DNA from: Methanoregula sp. UBA64 | GTDB lineage: Archaea; Halobacteriota; Methanomicrobia; Methanomicrobiales; Methanospirillaceae | Assembly (NCBI RefSeq): GCF_002502735.1 | Contig: NZ_DAQC01000006.1 | Location: 219,519-283,518, forward strand | DNA length: 64,000 nt | Reading direction: 5' to 3' | Part shown: positions 15,490 through 23,424 of the stretch, in pieces | Numbering within the stretch: the stretch's first letter is position 1 | Layout: every line of letters begins with the position of its first letter | The notes under the pieces: model-generated | Databases searched by the model: none | The model's input: the letters and a program-made list of their open reading frames with translations, nothing else | What the model was told of the DNA's origin: nothing | Translations under genes and position numbers: made by a program

Positions 15490-15586
15490 AATTAAAAGAG
15501 TGACCGCAGTGCCATTACCAGGCTCTGCAGGGGATTATTGCCGGACCCGGCATGCCCGGCCGTACCGGCGCCCGGCCCGGTCACCT
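15490..15586 (-). pseudogene. 3' remnant of a DUF3821 surface-protein gene
   Basis: Read on the minus strand the segment encodes QVTGPGAGTAGHAGSGNNPL then QSLVMALRSLF and a stop. The intact DUF3821 protein at 24833 ends QVTGAGSKISSLTPIETSLR then SLETALRSLF and a stop. The reading frame upstream is lost at base 15587, where it joins plus-strand sequence of another gene. It is therefore a tail fragment, fused tail to tail with the fragment that follows. Confidence 0.55.
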
Positions 15587-15797
15587 GGACGTGGATGCCG
15601 CAATCGAAGCATTCGGGAAGAACGAGCACACGAAAAAAGTGTTCTGGGCCGTTTTTGTTGCGGTTGCGGGGCTCGTGCTTGCCCGGGTGCTGGACCCGGA
15701 GGCGGCCCGGCAAATCGTGGGGGTGATCGCCGGGATGGGGGGTGAACCTCCCGCGAATTATGCACGGACATTTCCGGCAAAACTTCCTTTTTTTTAA
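15587..15797 (+). pseudogene. 3' remnant of the 10098-type membrane protein gene
   Basis: Bases 15587-15685 repeat 10523-10621 with two differences in 99, and encode DVDAAIEAFGKNEHTKK then the last membrane helix. Downstream of the block similarity drops, and the frame ends in an unrelated tail (GVIAGMGGEPPANYARTFPA). There is no start or upstream part, because the sequence before 15587 belongs to the opposite-strand DUF3821 remnant. The fragment is dead, but its near-perfect identity indicates a recent event. Confidence 0.65.
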
Positions 15798-15843
15798 GTT
15801 ATTGCAGGGCAGCTGCCTGTCGTATGGGGTTCAATCCTTTTTT

Positions 15844-16536
15844 TTAGTGCGAGAGTTTTTCTGCAAAACCTGCAACTTTTTTTGCCGCACCGGTGAGAAT
15901 GGGCTGATCATGGCCTGAAAGCATGACCTCGTAGTCCAGGGAACCCATTTTTTTAATCGATGCAAGCGATTGTGTCTCATTCCCCTGGTAATTCAGGGGC
16001 TCTATGAACTCATCCCCCTTCATGCGCAGCGTATCCCCCGAGAAGAGCACGTTCTTTGAGGGGCAGTAAAGCCCGATATTCCCCGGGGTATGGCCCGGCA
16101 GCTCCACAACAACCAGGCCGCCAAGGACCGGGATCACATCCTTATCCCTGAGCCGTACATCCACCGGGCACGGAACGTGCCTGAGGAACGGCCGGATCAG
16201 GCGTAACAGGAATGCCATGGCAAACGAGGACTTTGGGATCGGGACAGGTTTTGTCCCTTCGACTGCATCCGCATCAACGGCACTTGCCATGACGCGGGCA
16301 CCCGATATATCGCGAAGGGCTTTGAGGCCCCCGATATGATCCGGGTGCGCATGCGTGACGATGATCTGCCTGATGTCCGCGGGACCATAGCCGGATTTTT
16401 TTATCTCTTCAAGGATCCGTTTTTCAGAATGTCCCATTCCTGCGTCGATAAGGGTGATGCCGTTGTCCAGGATCATATAGACATGGCCGCCGCTTACTCT
16501 GTCCAGCATCTGGATTTCCGGAGTTATCTGAACCAT
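15844..16536 (-). CDS. MBL-fold metallo-hydrolase
   Basis: The start is ATG 16536, below GGGTGAT; a longer frame would begin inside the operator and is unlikely. The 230-residue protein shows the metallo-beta-lactamase signature THAHPDHIGG near residue 60, an upstream aspartate in TLIDAGMGHSEKR, the third ligand region VVVELPGHTPGN and the late SGDTLR and SGHDQP motifs. The fold binds two metal ions and hydrolyses esters, lactones or thioesters. It lies in the glyoxalase-like branch, and the substrate is unknown. Tandem TetR-type operators lie between its TATA box and its start, so it should be repressed by the neighbouring TetR protein. A role in detoxifying the TetR ligand is a fair inference. 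Confidence 0.82.
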   Translation of the reverse strand: MVQITPEIQMLDRVSGGHVYMILDNGITLIDAGMGHSEKRILEEIKKSGYGPADIRQIIVTHAHPDHIGGLKALRDISGARVMASAVDADAVEGTKPVPIPKSSFAMAFLLRLIRPFLRHVPCPVDVRLRDKDVIPVLGGLVVVELPGHTPGNIGLYCPSKNVLFSGDTLRMKGDEFIEPLNYQGNETQSLASIKKMGSLDYEVMLSGHDQPILTGAAKKVAGFAEKLSH

Positions 16537-16576
16537 AGTTATCACCCGGTCGTTACTCAAAGCCGGTATAATCGTT

Positions 16577-16605
16577 ACTGACAACTTGTCAGTGACATTT
16601 TGTCA
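16577..16605. promoter_or_regulatory. Tandem TetR operators of the MBL hydrolase gene
   Basis: ACTGACAACTTGTCAGT at 16577-16593 is a perfect 7+3+7 inverted repeat. TGACATTTTGTCA at 16593-16605 is a second 5+3+5 repeat of the same core, TGACA-N3-TGTCA. They lie just downstream of a TATA-like CCTATATCC (minus strand), where a bound repressor would block initiation. The same 17-mer pattern occurs before the MFS gene at 17346. Confidence 0.75.
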
Positions 16606-16639
16606 TTGGGTCGGATATAGGTATCGGCCGGGCAATAAC

Positions 16640-17254
16640 CTAGAGGGAGGACCGGAACATTCCCTCTTGTGTACCAAGGGTCCGTTCCATCAGTACCCGT
16701 GATGCGGCAATCTTTTTCTTCCGCTCAACAGGATCGCGTGTGTTCCTGAGCTCGCGGTTCAGGTACAGGCTGACAAAAAAAAGGATCTCGGCAGTCTCAT
16801 CCGGGTAGTCCGTGTTGAACTGTCCTTCCGCTACACCCTGCCGTACGATTTGCTGGACAACAGACAGGAGCTTTGCCTTTATCTGGTTGACATACTCTGC
16901 CCGCCCGCCAAGCGACCGGTCAATTGAGGCGCCTCCGACAAGTCCCATCTTTTTTTTGGAGAGATCGATAAGCGCATCTGAGATCATCAGCAGTTTGTGA
17001 GGGGCATCCGGTGTCTGGTCGTTTGCTACCCGGGAAACATATTCGCTGACACGGTCCAGGTACCGATCGATGATGGCCCGGGCCAGGTCGTCCTTGGAAG
17101 CAAAATAATAATAAAAAGTACCTTGTGCGATGCCGGCTTTGCGGATAATGTCGCTTGGGGAAGTATGGTCGTATCCCTTTTCGATAAAAAGCTGCTCTGC
17201 GATAGCCATAAGTTCCGCTTTGCGTTCATCGGGGCTTTTGGTTATCCTGGCCAT
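16640..17254 (-). CDS. TetR family repressor
   Basis: This is a 204-residue TetR-type regulator. The N-terminal helix-turn-helix is clear: AEQLFIEKGYDHTSPSDIIR then KAGIAQGTFYYYFASKDDLA, residues about 18-57. The C-terminal two thirds form the helical ligand and dimer domain (LIDLSKKKMGLVGG..., ETAEILFFVSLYLNRELRN). It lies between the MBL hydrolase gene and the divergent MFS exporter gene, both preceded by the palindrome TGACA-N3-TGTCA. I infer that it represses both and is released by a small, probably toxic compound that the exporter removes. The stop is 35 bases above the operator of the downstream gene. Confidence 0.88.
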   Translation of the reverse strand: MARITKSPDERKAELMAIAEQLFIEKGYDHTSPSDIIRKAGIAQGTFYYYFASKDDLARAIIDRYLDRVSEYVSRVANDQTPDAPHKLLMISDALIDLSKKKMGLVGGASIDRSLGGRAEYVNQIKAKLLSVVQQIVRQGVAEGQFNTDYPDETAEILFFVSLYLNRELRNTRDPVERKKKIAASRVLMERTLGTQEGMFRSSL

Positions 17255-17345
17255 TCTCTTTTTCCACCCTTAACCTGACAGAGTGCCGGTAAATACCATT
17301 TTGGATCTGGCGATAATAATATATTGTTATTACCGACAATATGTT

Positions 17346-17362
17346 ACTGACAAACTGTCAGT
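17346..17362. promoter_or_regulatory. TetR operator of the MFS exporter gene
   Basis: ACTGACAAACTGTCAGT is a perfect 7+3+7 inverted repeat with the same arms as the operator at 16577. It lies about 30 bases after an AT-rich TATA region (AATAATATATTG near 17316) and so covers the likely transcription start. Confidence 0.75.
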
Positions 17363-17438
17363 CAAGTAAAACGCACAGCAGGATCTTTTGGGAAAATGTA
17401 CCGGGATCTTATTCGCCGGTTTTTGGAGGTACGGATTT

Positions 17439-18836
17439 TTGGATACCGGCAGCTCAGTCCCGTCCGATAAAAGCAGTACCGCATTTGGGTGGCGGTTTGT
17501 AGCGCCCCTGTATATCGGTTCTGCACTCAACCCGGTCAACAGTTCTTTTATTGCAACCGCGCTTGTGTCGATTGCATCTGCCGTGAACGTTACGGTGGGA
17601 CAGACCGCAGTTCTTGTTGCAGCACTCTATATGGCATGTGTCGTTGCCCAGCCGGCAGCCGGGAAATTATCGGAAACATTCGGGCCGCGGAGGGTATTTT
17701 TGGCAGGCATCCTTGCCGTGCTTATAGGGGGTTTTGTCGGAGGATTCGGCCATGACCTCGCAACACTGATCGTATCGCGGATCCTTATCGGCATTGGTAC
17801 TTCCACCGGCTATCCTTCGGCAATGCTCATCATCCGGAACCGGGCAGAATCGGCAGGGCTCACTAAAACCCCCGGTAACGTGCTTGGCGGCCTTATGATT
17901 GCAGGTATGGCGACGGCAGTTATCGGCCTGCCTATTGGCGGATTCCTGGTATCTGCGTGGGGCTGGCAGAGTGTATTTTTAATAAATATCCCGCTCGCTC
18001 TTCTCGCACTCGCTATGGCATTGTTCTGGATACCAAAAGATCCTCCGTGCACACCGGTAAAATCCGCCCGGGAGGTTGCAGAACGCATCGACCTTGCCGG
18101 CATCGCGATCTTTTGCTGTACAATGGCTGCGCTTCTTCTCTTTCTCCAGTCGCTGCCGGATCCGGCATGGGCAGTGCTTGGCGTTGCCATCCTTACGGGT
18201 CTGGCGTTTATCTGGTGGGAACAGCATGTGCGCCGCCCGTTCATCGATGTCCATCTGCTGGTTTCAGACCGGCCTTTGATGCTTACGTATGTGCGTTTCG
18301 CCCTGGCCAATCTCTGCGTCTACACCATATTGTATGGGGTAACGCAATGGGTCCTTGTTGCCAAAGACGTTTCTGCTGCTGAATGCGGACTCCTGATCGT
18401 ACCGATGAGCCTTGCATCCGTGGTTATTGTCTTGCCGGTTTCGCGGCTGAATATGGTACGCACCCCGCTTATCGTGTCTGCTGTCGCCTGCCTTGCGGGA
18501 TCCCTTGGCCTGCTCCTCGTGGTCTCCGCCACCCCCCTGATCTGGATAGTCCTCGTTACCGGATTCTTTGGGATTACTATGGGGCTGTGCATCAGTGCGA
18601 ACCAGACCGCACTGTATACCCAGGTCACCACGGATCATATCAGTACGGCGTCAGGGCTGTTCCGTACCTTCGGGTATCTCGGTTCGATTGCTTCTTCGGC
18701 ACTTATAACGATATTTTTCACCCCTGTTGTCAGCGATCGGGGCCTGCATGGTATTGCTGCGATTATGGTCATCTTCAGCATTTCAGGGCTGGCCATTGTT
18801 CTTGCGGACAAAAAAATCATGGCCCGGCCGGACTGA
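17439..18836 (+). CDS. MFS multidrug exporter, DHA2-like
   Basis: I use TTG 17439, eight bases below GGAGGT; the earlier frame has no ribosome site. The product has 465 residues and about 13-14 membrane helices, as in the 14-helix drug:H+ antiporter branch (EmrB/QacA type). The A-motif-like stretch GKLSETFGPRRVFLAG follows helix 2, and the fifth helix carries GLPIGGFLVSAWGWQSVFLI, matching motif C of exporters. It probably expels a small organic or drug-like compound. A perfect TetR operator overlaps its promoter, and it is divergent from the TetR gene, so it should be induced by the ligand of that repressor. Confidence 0.85.
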   Translation: MDTGSSVPSDKSSTAFGWRFVAPLYIGSALNPVNSSFIATALVSIASAVNVTVGQTAVLVAALYMACVVAQPAAGKLSETFGPRRVFLAGILAVLIGGFVGGFGHDLATLIVSRILIGIGTSTGYPSAMLIIRNRAESAGLTKTPGNVLGGLMIAGMATAVIGLPIGGFLVSAWGWQSVFLINIPLALLALAMALFWIPKDPPCTPVKSAREVAERIDLAGIAIFCCTMAALLLFLQSLPDPAWAVLGVAILTGLAFIWWEQHVRRPFIDVHLLVSDRPLMLTYVRFALANLCVYTILYGVTQWVLVAKDVSAAECGLLIVPMSLASVVIVLPVSRLNMVRTPLIVSAVACLAGSLGLLLVVSATPLIWIVLVTGFFGITMGLCISANQTALYTQVTTDHISTASGLFRTFGYLGSIASSALITIFFTPVVSDRGLHGIAAIMVIFSISGLAIVLADKKIMARPD

Positions 18837-18913
18837 CGAAAAAGAAACAGCCGCGATCGTTTCGTTCCTGTATGTACAGAGAACCAATGTCCCGCCGGAC
18901 TATAAAAGAAAGA

Positions 18914-19489
18914 TCAGTCTTTGACCTTTTTAACAAACCAGGCAATGTTCTCGCCCAGCTGTCTCATTGTGTCGATGCCTTCCTCGTCCGATTCAACCTC
19001 CCCGGGCATGAACCCTTTTGCATTGTTCCAGTACCGTGACCCGGCAGAGAACATCCCGCTGATCGTAAAGTAATGCATGATAGCGTCCACGGCCGAGACC
19101 GCCCCGGACCGGCGCTCGGCTGCAACCGCGGCGCCAAGTTTCTGCCGGAACATATCGTCGTTTGCCTTCCCGACCAGAAACGCCCGGTCCATAAAGGCTT
19201 TGATCTCCGGTGTTACCCCGGCAAAGTACGTTGGTGTCCCAATAACTACCGCATCGGCTTTTTGCATCTTTTCGATGCACTCGTTTACCAAGTCCTTTGT
19301 CTGGATGCAGCGCCGGTCTTTCTTCTCCAGGCATTTCCCGCATGCAAGACATGGATGAATCTGTTTTCCGCCAACCTGGATGATTTCGGTCTCTATCCCG
19401 GCAGTTTCAACCGCATCGAGAACGTGCCGGATCAGGCGGTACGTGTTGCCGTCCTTATGGGGACTTCCGTTGAATGCAATGACTTTCAT
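18914..19489 (-). CDS. NADPH-dependent FMN reductase / iron-sulfur flavoprotein
   Basis: This 191-residue protein has the flavodoxin-like fold: MKVIAFNGSPHKDGNTYRLI binds the FMN phosphate. The segment CLACGKCLEKKDRRC (about residues 48-62) resembles the compact cysteine cluster of archaeal iron-sulfur flavoproteins, which carry a [4Fe-4S] centre beside FMN. GTPTYFAGVTPEIKAFMDR is the conserved FMN-contact loop. It would reduce oxygen species, quinones or other acceptors in the cytoplasm. It is divergent from an HxlR regulator gene, the usual partner of redox flavoproteins. A tail fragment of a close copy remains at 13628-13739. Confidence 0.85.
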   Translation of the reverse strand: MKVIAFNGSPHKDGNTYRLIRHVLDAVETAGIETEIIQVGGKQIHPCLACGKCLEKKDRRCIQTKDLVNECIEKMQKADAVVIGTPTYFAGVTPEIKAFMDRAFLVGKANDDMFRQKLGAAVAAERRSGAVSAVDAIMHYFTISGMFSAGSRYWNNAKGFMPGEVESDEEGIDTMRQLGENIAWFVKKVKD

Positions 19490-19536
19490 GTGAGCCTCCC
19501 GGATATTTTCCCTTCAAGTACCTTTTAGGTAGTCAG

Positions 19537-19576
19537 TATAATATAGTAACCAGTAATCATAGTGTAACTGTGTAAC
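19537..19576. promoter_or_regulatory. Divergent promoter with GTAAC half-sites
   Basis: TATAATATA at 19537 is followed by four direct half-sites of the form GTAAY, at 19546, 19553, 19564 and 19572. They lie between the flavoprotein and HxlR genes and end at the ATG of the regulator. Direct binding by the HxlR protein is inferred. Confidence 0.4.
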
Positions 19577-19933
19577 ATGAAGAGATCGAAAAAGAACGGT
19601 GCGTATCACTGCGAGATTGAGGCGGCCTTTGCGGTCATCGGGGGGAAATGGAAGGCCGGGATCATCTGGCATATCGGGAAGGAGCGGCCGCGATTCAACC
19701 AGCTGCGCATTCCCCTGGGGACGATAAGTCCCCGGATGCTTGCAAAACAGCTCCGCGAACTCGAAAGCGACGGCCTTGTGACCCGGACCATGTACCCCGA
19801 GATCCCGCCCCGCGTGGAGTACGAGCTGACCGATGCGGGAAAAGCGCTCATCCCCATACTTGAAGAGGTCACCAGGTGGGTAAGGGAATACTGCCCAAAG
19901 ACGGCCCGGCAGATCGAAAAGTCCCGGGAATGA
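19577..19933 (+). CDS. HxlR family regulator
   Basis: This 118-residue winged-helix protein shows the HxlR pattern: CEIEAAFAVIGGKWKAGIIW at the N-terminus, RFNQLRIPLGTISPRMLAKQ for the recognition helix, then GLVTRTMYPEIPPRVEYELT for the wing. HxlR-type dimers often sense reactive electrophiles or redox state. Unlike canonical members the first cysteine is near residue 12 (YHCEIE). It is divergent from the iron-sulfur flavoprotein gene, with repeated half-sites in between, so it probably controls that gene and itself. The ATG directly abuts the last half-site; a leaderless or very short leader is likely. Confidence 0.85.
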   Translation: MKRSKKNGAYHCEIEAAFAVIGGKWKAGIIWHIGKERPRFNQLRIPLGTISPRMLAKQLRELESDGLVTRTMYPEIPPRVEYELTDAGKALIPILEEVTRWVREYCPKTARQIEKSRE

Positions 19934-20265
19934 ATCTGTTCCCTACGGTATTCCGGCGCCAAATCTCGCCCGGATTCCCATTCCCGGCACCGAATCCGGG
20001 CCCGTATCGGGCTCTGTTTAAAAAGGAGCTCAAACAGGTTGTATTTTTGCAATCGGACAAAATAAAACGATCACATAGCGTCGATCCTTTGCCTGTTTAT
20101 GGCCCCGGTCGGTCGGGACGTTTGAGAAAAAGAGGCTGCCGGAACGCGTTTATGGCCCGAATAACAGCATTATATGGAGCTTAATTTGGGAGCATTTTGG
20201 CGAATGGGGCGATTATATCCGGCATTTCCCGCGCAAACCAAAAAGGAGGGTTTTACGGTCGTATT

Positions 20266-20601
20266 TCAGGAGGGTTTTTTGGGTACATGCTCCGCTCCCC
20301 ACGTTGCCATCATCTCCAGGATGGGAACCAGGCTTTCCCCCTTCTCCGTCAGGGTATACTCAACCCTCGGCGGTATTTCCGGGAATTCTTCGCGGTGGAG
20401 CAGATCCTCGCGTTCAAGGGCGCGTAACTGCTGGCTTAAGATCTTATCCGAAATTGTTGGCAGCCTCTTTTTGATCTGCCCGTACCTCTGCATCTTCTCG
20501 TTTTTGATCAGCCAGAGGATCACCCACTGCCACTTCCCCCCGACAATCGAAACGGTATAGGACATCGGGCAGATCAGCGGATCGACAGGCCCATCCCTCA
20601 T
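20266..20601 (-). CDS. HxlR family regulator, second copy
   Basis: This 111-residue protein has the same HxlR layout: CPMSYTVSIVGGKWQWVILW, RYGQIKKRLPTISDKILSQQ for the recognition helix, and LLHREEFPEIPPRVEYTLTE for the wing. The cysteine before the first helix is residue 11, the typical sensing position. It is divergent from the SnoaL-like and flavoprotein genes at 20696-21738 and most likely regulates them, in parallel with the HxlR/flavoprotein pair 700 bases upstream. The 240 bases between the two modules show no gene. Confidence 0.85.
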   Translation of the reverse strand: MRDGPVDPLICPMSYTVSIVGGKWQWVILWLIKNEKMQRYGQIKKRLPTISDKILSQQLRALEREDLLHREEFPEIPPRVEYTLTEKGESLVPILEMMATWGAEHVPKKPS

Positions 20602-20695
20602 GCGACAACTCTCCTTTTCGTAAGTATCTCACCTGAATGTTCGTCTGTAGTTTAACTAAATGTACCTTCTTATAACGATCAGGAAAAAAAGAGTG

Positions 20696-21139
20696 ATGCC
20701 CGGTATGGCTGACAAGTTTTCGCCAGCAATCATTGCTGCACAAAAGTACCTGACGGTGGTACAAGGCGCCTCCCTGGAGGTCTGGATGGATATCTGGGCC
20801 GAAAATGCTGTGGTGGAATTCCCCTACTCCCCGGACTCATATCCCCGGCGGCTGGAAGGCAGGGATGCCATTTATGCCTATTACAAAAATATCGCATCAG
20901 CCTTTGAACTGCGCACGGAGCACCCCCCTGTGGTGGCCTGCCCGTCATCAGATCCCCGGGTTGCGATCTTTGAAATATCCATGGGTTTTTTCATCCGGTC
21001 GACCGGGAATGAGTATCTCCAGGATTATATCTGCGTGGTAAAAGTCCGCGGAGACGGGCGGATCGTTCTCTGGCGCGAATATTCCGATCCGCTCCGTGCG
21101 CTTAAGGCCATCCATCCGGACAGGGTGAACCCCCCATGA
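20696..21139 (+). CDS. SnoaL-like / NTF2-fold protein
   Basis: I start at ATG 20696, which lies about 25 bases after a TATA-like TTCTTATAACG, so the message may be leaderless; ATG 20705 is also possible. The 147-residue product has the alpha+beta cone pattern of the SnoaL/NTF2 fold: VWMDIWAENAVVEFPYSPDS, an RLEGRDAIYAYYKNIASAF helix, and the late strand pair YLQDYICVVKVRGDGRIVLW. Members act as small-molecule isomerases, hydrolases or binding proteins; the ligand here is unknown. Its stop overlaps the start of the flavoprotein gene in an ATGA, so the pair forms an operon under the divergent HxlR protein. Confidence 0.8.
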   Translation: MPGMADKFSPAIIAAQKYLTVVQGASLEVWMDIWAENAVVEFPYSPDSYPRRLEGRDAIYAYYKNIASAFELRTEHPPVVACPSSDPRVAIFEISMGFFIRSTGNEYLQDYICVVKVRGDGRIVLWREYSDPLRALKAIHPDRVNPP

Positions 21140-21738
21140 AGGTAGTGGGGATCCTGGGCAGCCCGCGCCCGGATGGCAACACGGCAACACTCCTCTGCCA
21201 TGTGCTGGAAGGAGCAGCCGCACAGGGCGCCACGACAACAACGATAGCTGCATACCGGCTCGCGGTCCGCGCCTGCACAAACTGCGATGCCTGCAAACGC
21301 ACCGGGAAATGCGCAATAAACGATGACATGCAGGAGATCTACCAGCGGATCAGCGAATCCGATGTGGTAATCTTTGCGTCACCAAATTACATGGGCGGGA
21401 TCTCCGGGCATCTCAAACCGGTCATCGACCGGCTGTACCGTTATTTCACGGTGACCGGGACAGGGGAACTGGCAACAACAATTTTCCCCTCAAAAAAAGC
21501 TGCACTGCTCATTACCCAGAATTCCCCCGGTGATAACAGGTACTACGTCGAAGCATTTACCCCGCTCCGTGGCATTCTCCATCTCGTCTTCCAGGGAAGT
21601 TTTGACCCGGTACATGAATCGCTCCTGGTGCCACTTCTCCTTGCTCCCGCCATGCAGGGAAAAAACAGTGTGACGGAGAACCCGAAGTTATTGCAGGAAG
21701 CGTACGCGTTCGGTGCCGGGCTGGTGCGGGAAAAATGA
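21136..21738 (+). CDS. NADPH-dependent FMN reductase family flavoprotein
   Basis: This 200-residue flavodoxin-like protein starts MKVVGILGSPRPDGNTATLL (FMN-phosphate loop) and has the cysteine set CTNCDACKRTGKC at about residues 47-59, typical of iron-sulfur-flavoprotein-like members. FASPNYMGGISGHLKPVIDR is the second FMN loop. It is translationally coupled to the SnoaL-like protein by an ATGA overlap. A redox reaction on a small organic compound bound or processed by that partner is a reasonable inference. It is only distantly similar to the flavoprotein at 18914. Confidence 0.85.
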   Translation: MKVVGILGSPRPDGNTATLLCHVLEGAAAQGATTTTIAAYRLAVRACTNCDACKRTGKCAINDDMQEIYQRISESDVVIFASPNYMGGISGHLKPVIDRLYRYFTVTGTGELATTIFPSKKAALLITQNSPGDNRYYVEAFTPLRGILHLVFQGSFDPVHESLLVPLLLAPAMQGKNSVTENPKLLQEAYAFGAGLVREK

Positions 21739-21968
21739 CCCCGGCATGAGCCGTGTCCGCTGCCAGCGGCCGGGCCCGTGCTCACCCGGGTCACCGGCTA
21801 ACCATAATCCCCCCGGACGTACGGCGCAGGATAAAAAGATCCTCCCCCTCTGATGATCGAGGGTCATCTTTTTAGAAATACCCGGGACATCTGGCCGGTT
21901 GTCCACGCGGGGGCACAAAACCCGTTCCTGCGCACGAAAAAAGCGCCGCAGGCCTTTTAAAAAACCGG

Positions 21969-23345
21969 TTACTGCCGCTTCCATGCCATGATCCCGAAGG
22001 CCAGGACCACGGCGCCGAGCGGGGCGTACTGGAGCGGGGCATGTTGTGTTGCCTGGTGAACCGGAGCAGTTGTAATGGCTGTACTGGCGATTGCGACCGT
22101 TGCCCGAGACGTCGGACTTCCTGTATCCGTGGCCCGGATCGTTGTTGGAACGGTTGCCAGAGGAGATGAGTTCGCACCGATGGCATACAGGTTCTTATCA
22201 TTACTCCCGACATAGACAATCCCGTTTGCCACCGCCGGGGACGAATCCACCTTATCCCCCGTAGCGAACCTCCACATCTCTTTCCCCGTCACCGCATCGA
22301 TAGCATACAGGTTCTTATCCTCGCTTCCGACAAAGACAATGCCGTTTGATACCGCAGGTGATGAATCCACCTTATCACCCGTAGCGAACCTCCACTTCTC
22401 TTTTCCTGTCATGGCATCGATCGCATACAGGTTTTTATCCCAGCTCCCGACATAGACAATGCCGTTTACGACTGACGGGGACGAAATAACCCGATCCCCT
22501 GTAGCGAACCGCCATTTCTCTTCTCCCGTCATGGCATCGATTGCGTACAGGCGTTTATCTTCATTCCCGACATAGACAACACCGTTTGCCACCGCCGGGG
22601 ATGAATACACCCAGTCTCCCTTCGTGGTCCGCCATTTCTCTTTTCCCGTCGCAGCATCGATGGCATACAGGTTTTCATCGCCACACCCCAGATAGACAAT
22701 CCCTTTCGCAACCGCCGGCGATCGATCCACATAATCTCCCATAACGAACCGCCACCGCTCTTTTCCCGTTATGGCATCGATTGCGTGCAGGCTTCCGTTT
22801 GTACCCTTGAGATCGTACCGGCTTTCATCGGCGTTACCCGCATATACAATCCCATTCACCACTGCCGGGGCTGAGTACACCCAGCCCCCCATGGCAAATC
22901 TCCATTTTTCCTTTCCGGTCGCTGCATCGATCGCATACAGGTTCTTGTCTTCGCTCCCGACATACACTGTGCCGTCCGCGAAAGTCGGGGACGATAATAT
23001 GTGATCTCCCGTAGTGAATTTCCACTTTTTGTTTCCTGTCACCGCGTCAATCGCGTACAGGTTCTTATCGTTACTCCCGACATAGACAACACCGTCTGCC
23101 ACGGAGGGGGATGAATAGACTCCTTCACCGGTAGCAAAATGCCAAAGTTCCGAATTTCCCGGTTCAGTACCTGCGTTGCCATAAACTCCGGTATGCTCCG
23201 GATTTGCCCGGAACTGTGAATCTCCGGCTGAAGCGGGAGCAACAAAAACAAAGAGAAGGGAAGCTATCAGGAACAGAATAAAAAGATGCCCTGAATAAAA
23301 ATTACTGAACCGTCGTCCGGATAAGGATATATTTCGGTCTGCCAT
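21969..23345 (-). CDS. Surface beta-propeller with PQQ-like repeats, copy A
   Basis: ATG 23345 lies below GCAGGTG; the product is about 458 residues. It has a signal peptide (to about residue 40), eight to nine tandem blades of about 40 residues with the pattern VYVGSNDKNLYAIDAVTGKE then KWRFATGD, a Thr- and Ser-rich linker, and a C-terminal membrane helix (QYAPLGAVVLAFGIMAWKRQ) that anchors it outside the cell. The repeats belong to the PQQ-like propeller superfamily, but the usual PQQ ligands cannot be judged, so a binding or adhesive role is more likely than dehydrogenase activity. A close paralogue follows at 23425. The repeat DNA is highly similar between blades, which invites recombination. 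Confidence 0.85.
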   Translation of the reverse strand: MADRNISLSGRRFSNFYSGHLFILFLIASLLFVFVAPASAGDSQFRANPEHTGVYGNAGTEPGNSELWHFATGEGVYSSPSVADGVVYVGSNDKNLYAIDAVTGNKKWKFTTGDHILSSPTFADGTVYVGSEDKNLYAIDAATGKEKWRFAMGGWVYSAPAVVNGIVYAGNADESRYDLKGTNGSLHAIDAITGKERWRFVMGDYVDRSPAVAKGIVYLGCGDENLYAIDAATGKEKWRTTKGDWVYSSPAVANGVVYVGNEDKRLYAIDAMTGEEKWRFATGDRVISSPSVVNGIVYVGSWDKNLYAIDAMTGKEKWRFATGDKVDSSPAVSNGIVFVGSEDKNLYAIDAVTGKEMWRFATGDKVDSSPAVANGIVYVGSNDKNLYAIGANSSPLATVPTTIRATDTGSPTSRATVAIASTAITTAPVHQATQHAPLQYAPLGAVVLAFGIMAWKRQ

Positions 23346-23424
23346 ACTTTTTAGCACCTGCGTCTTTGATTTTACGTCTTTCTTTGAGGTTTCACCAAAA
23401 CTGATTTTTACAAAATGGTGACGA

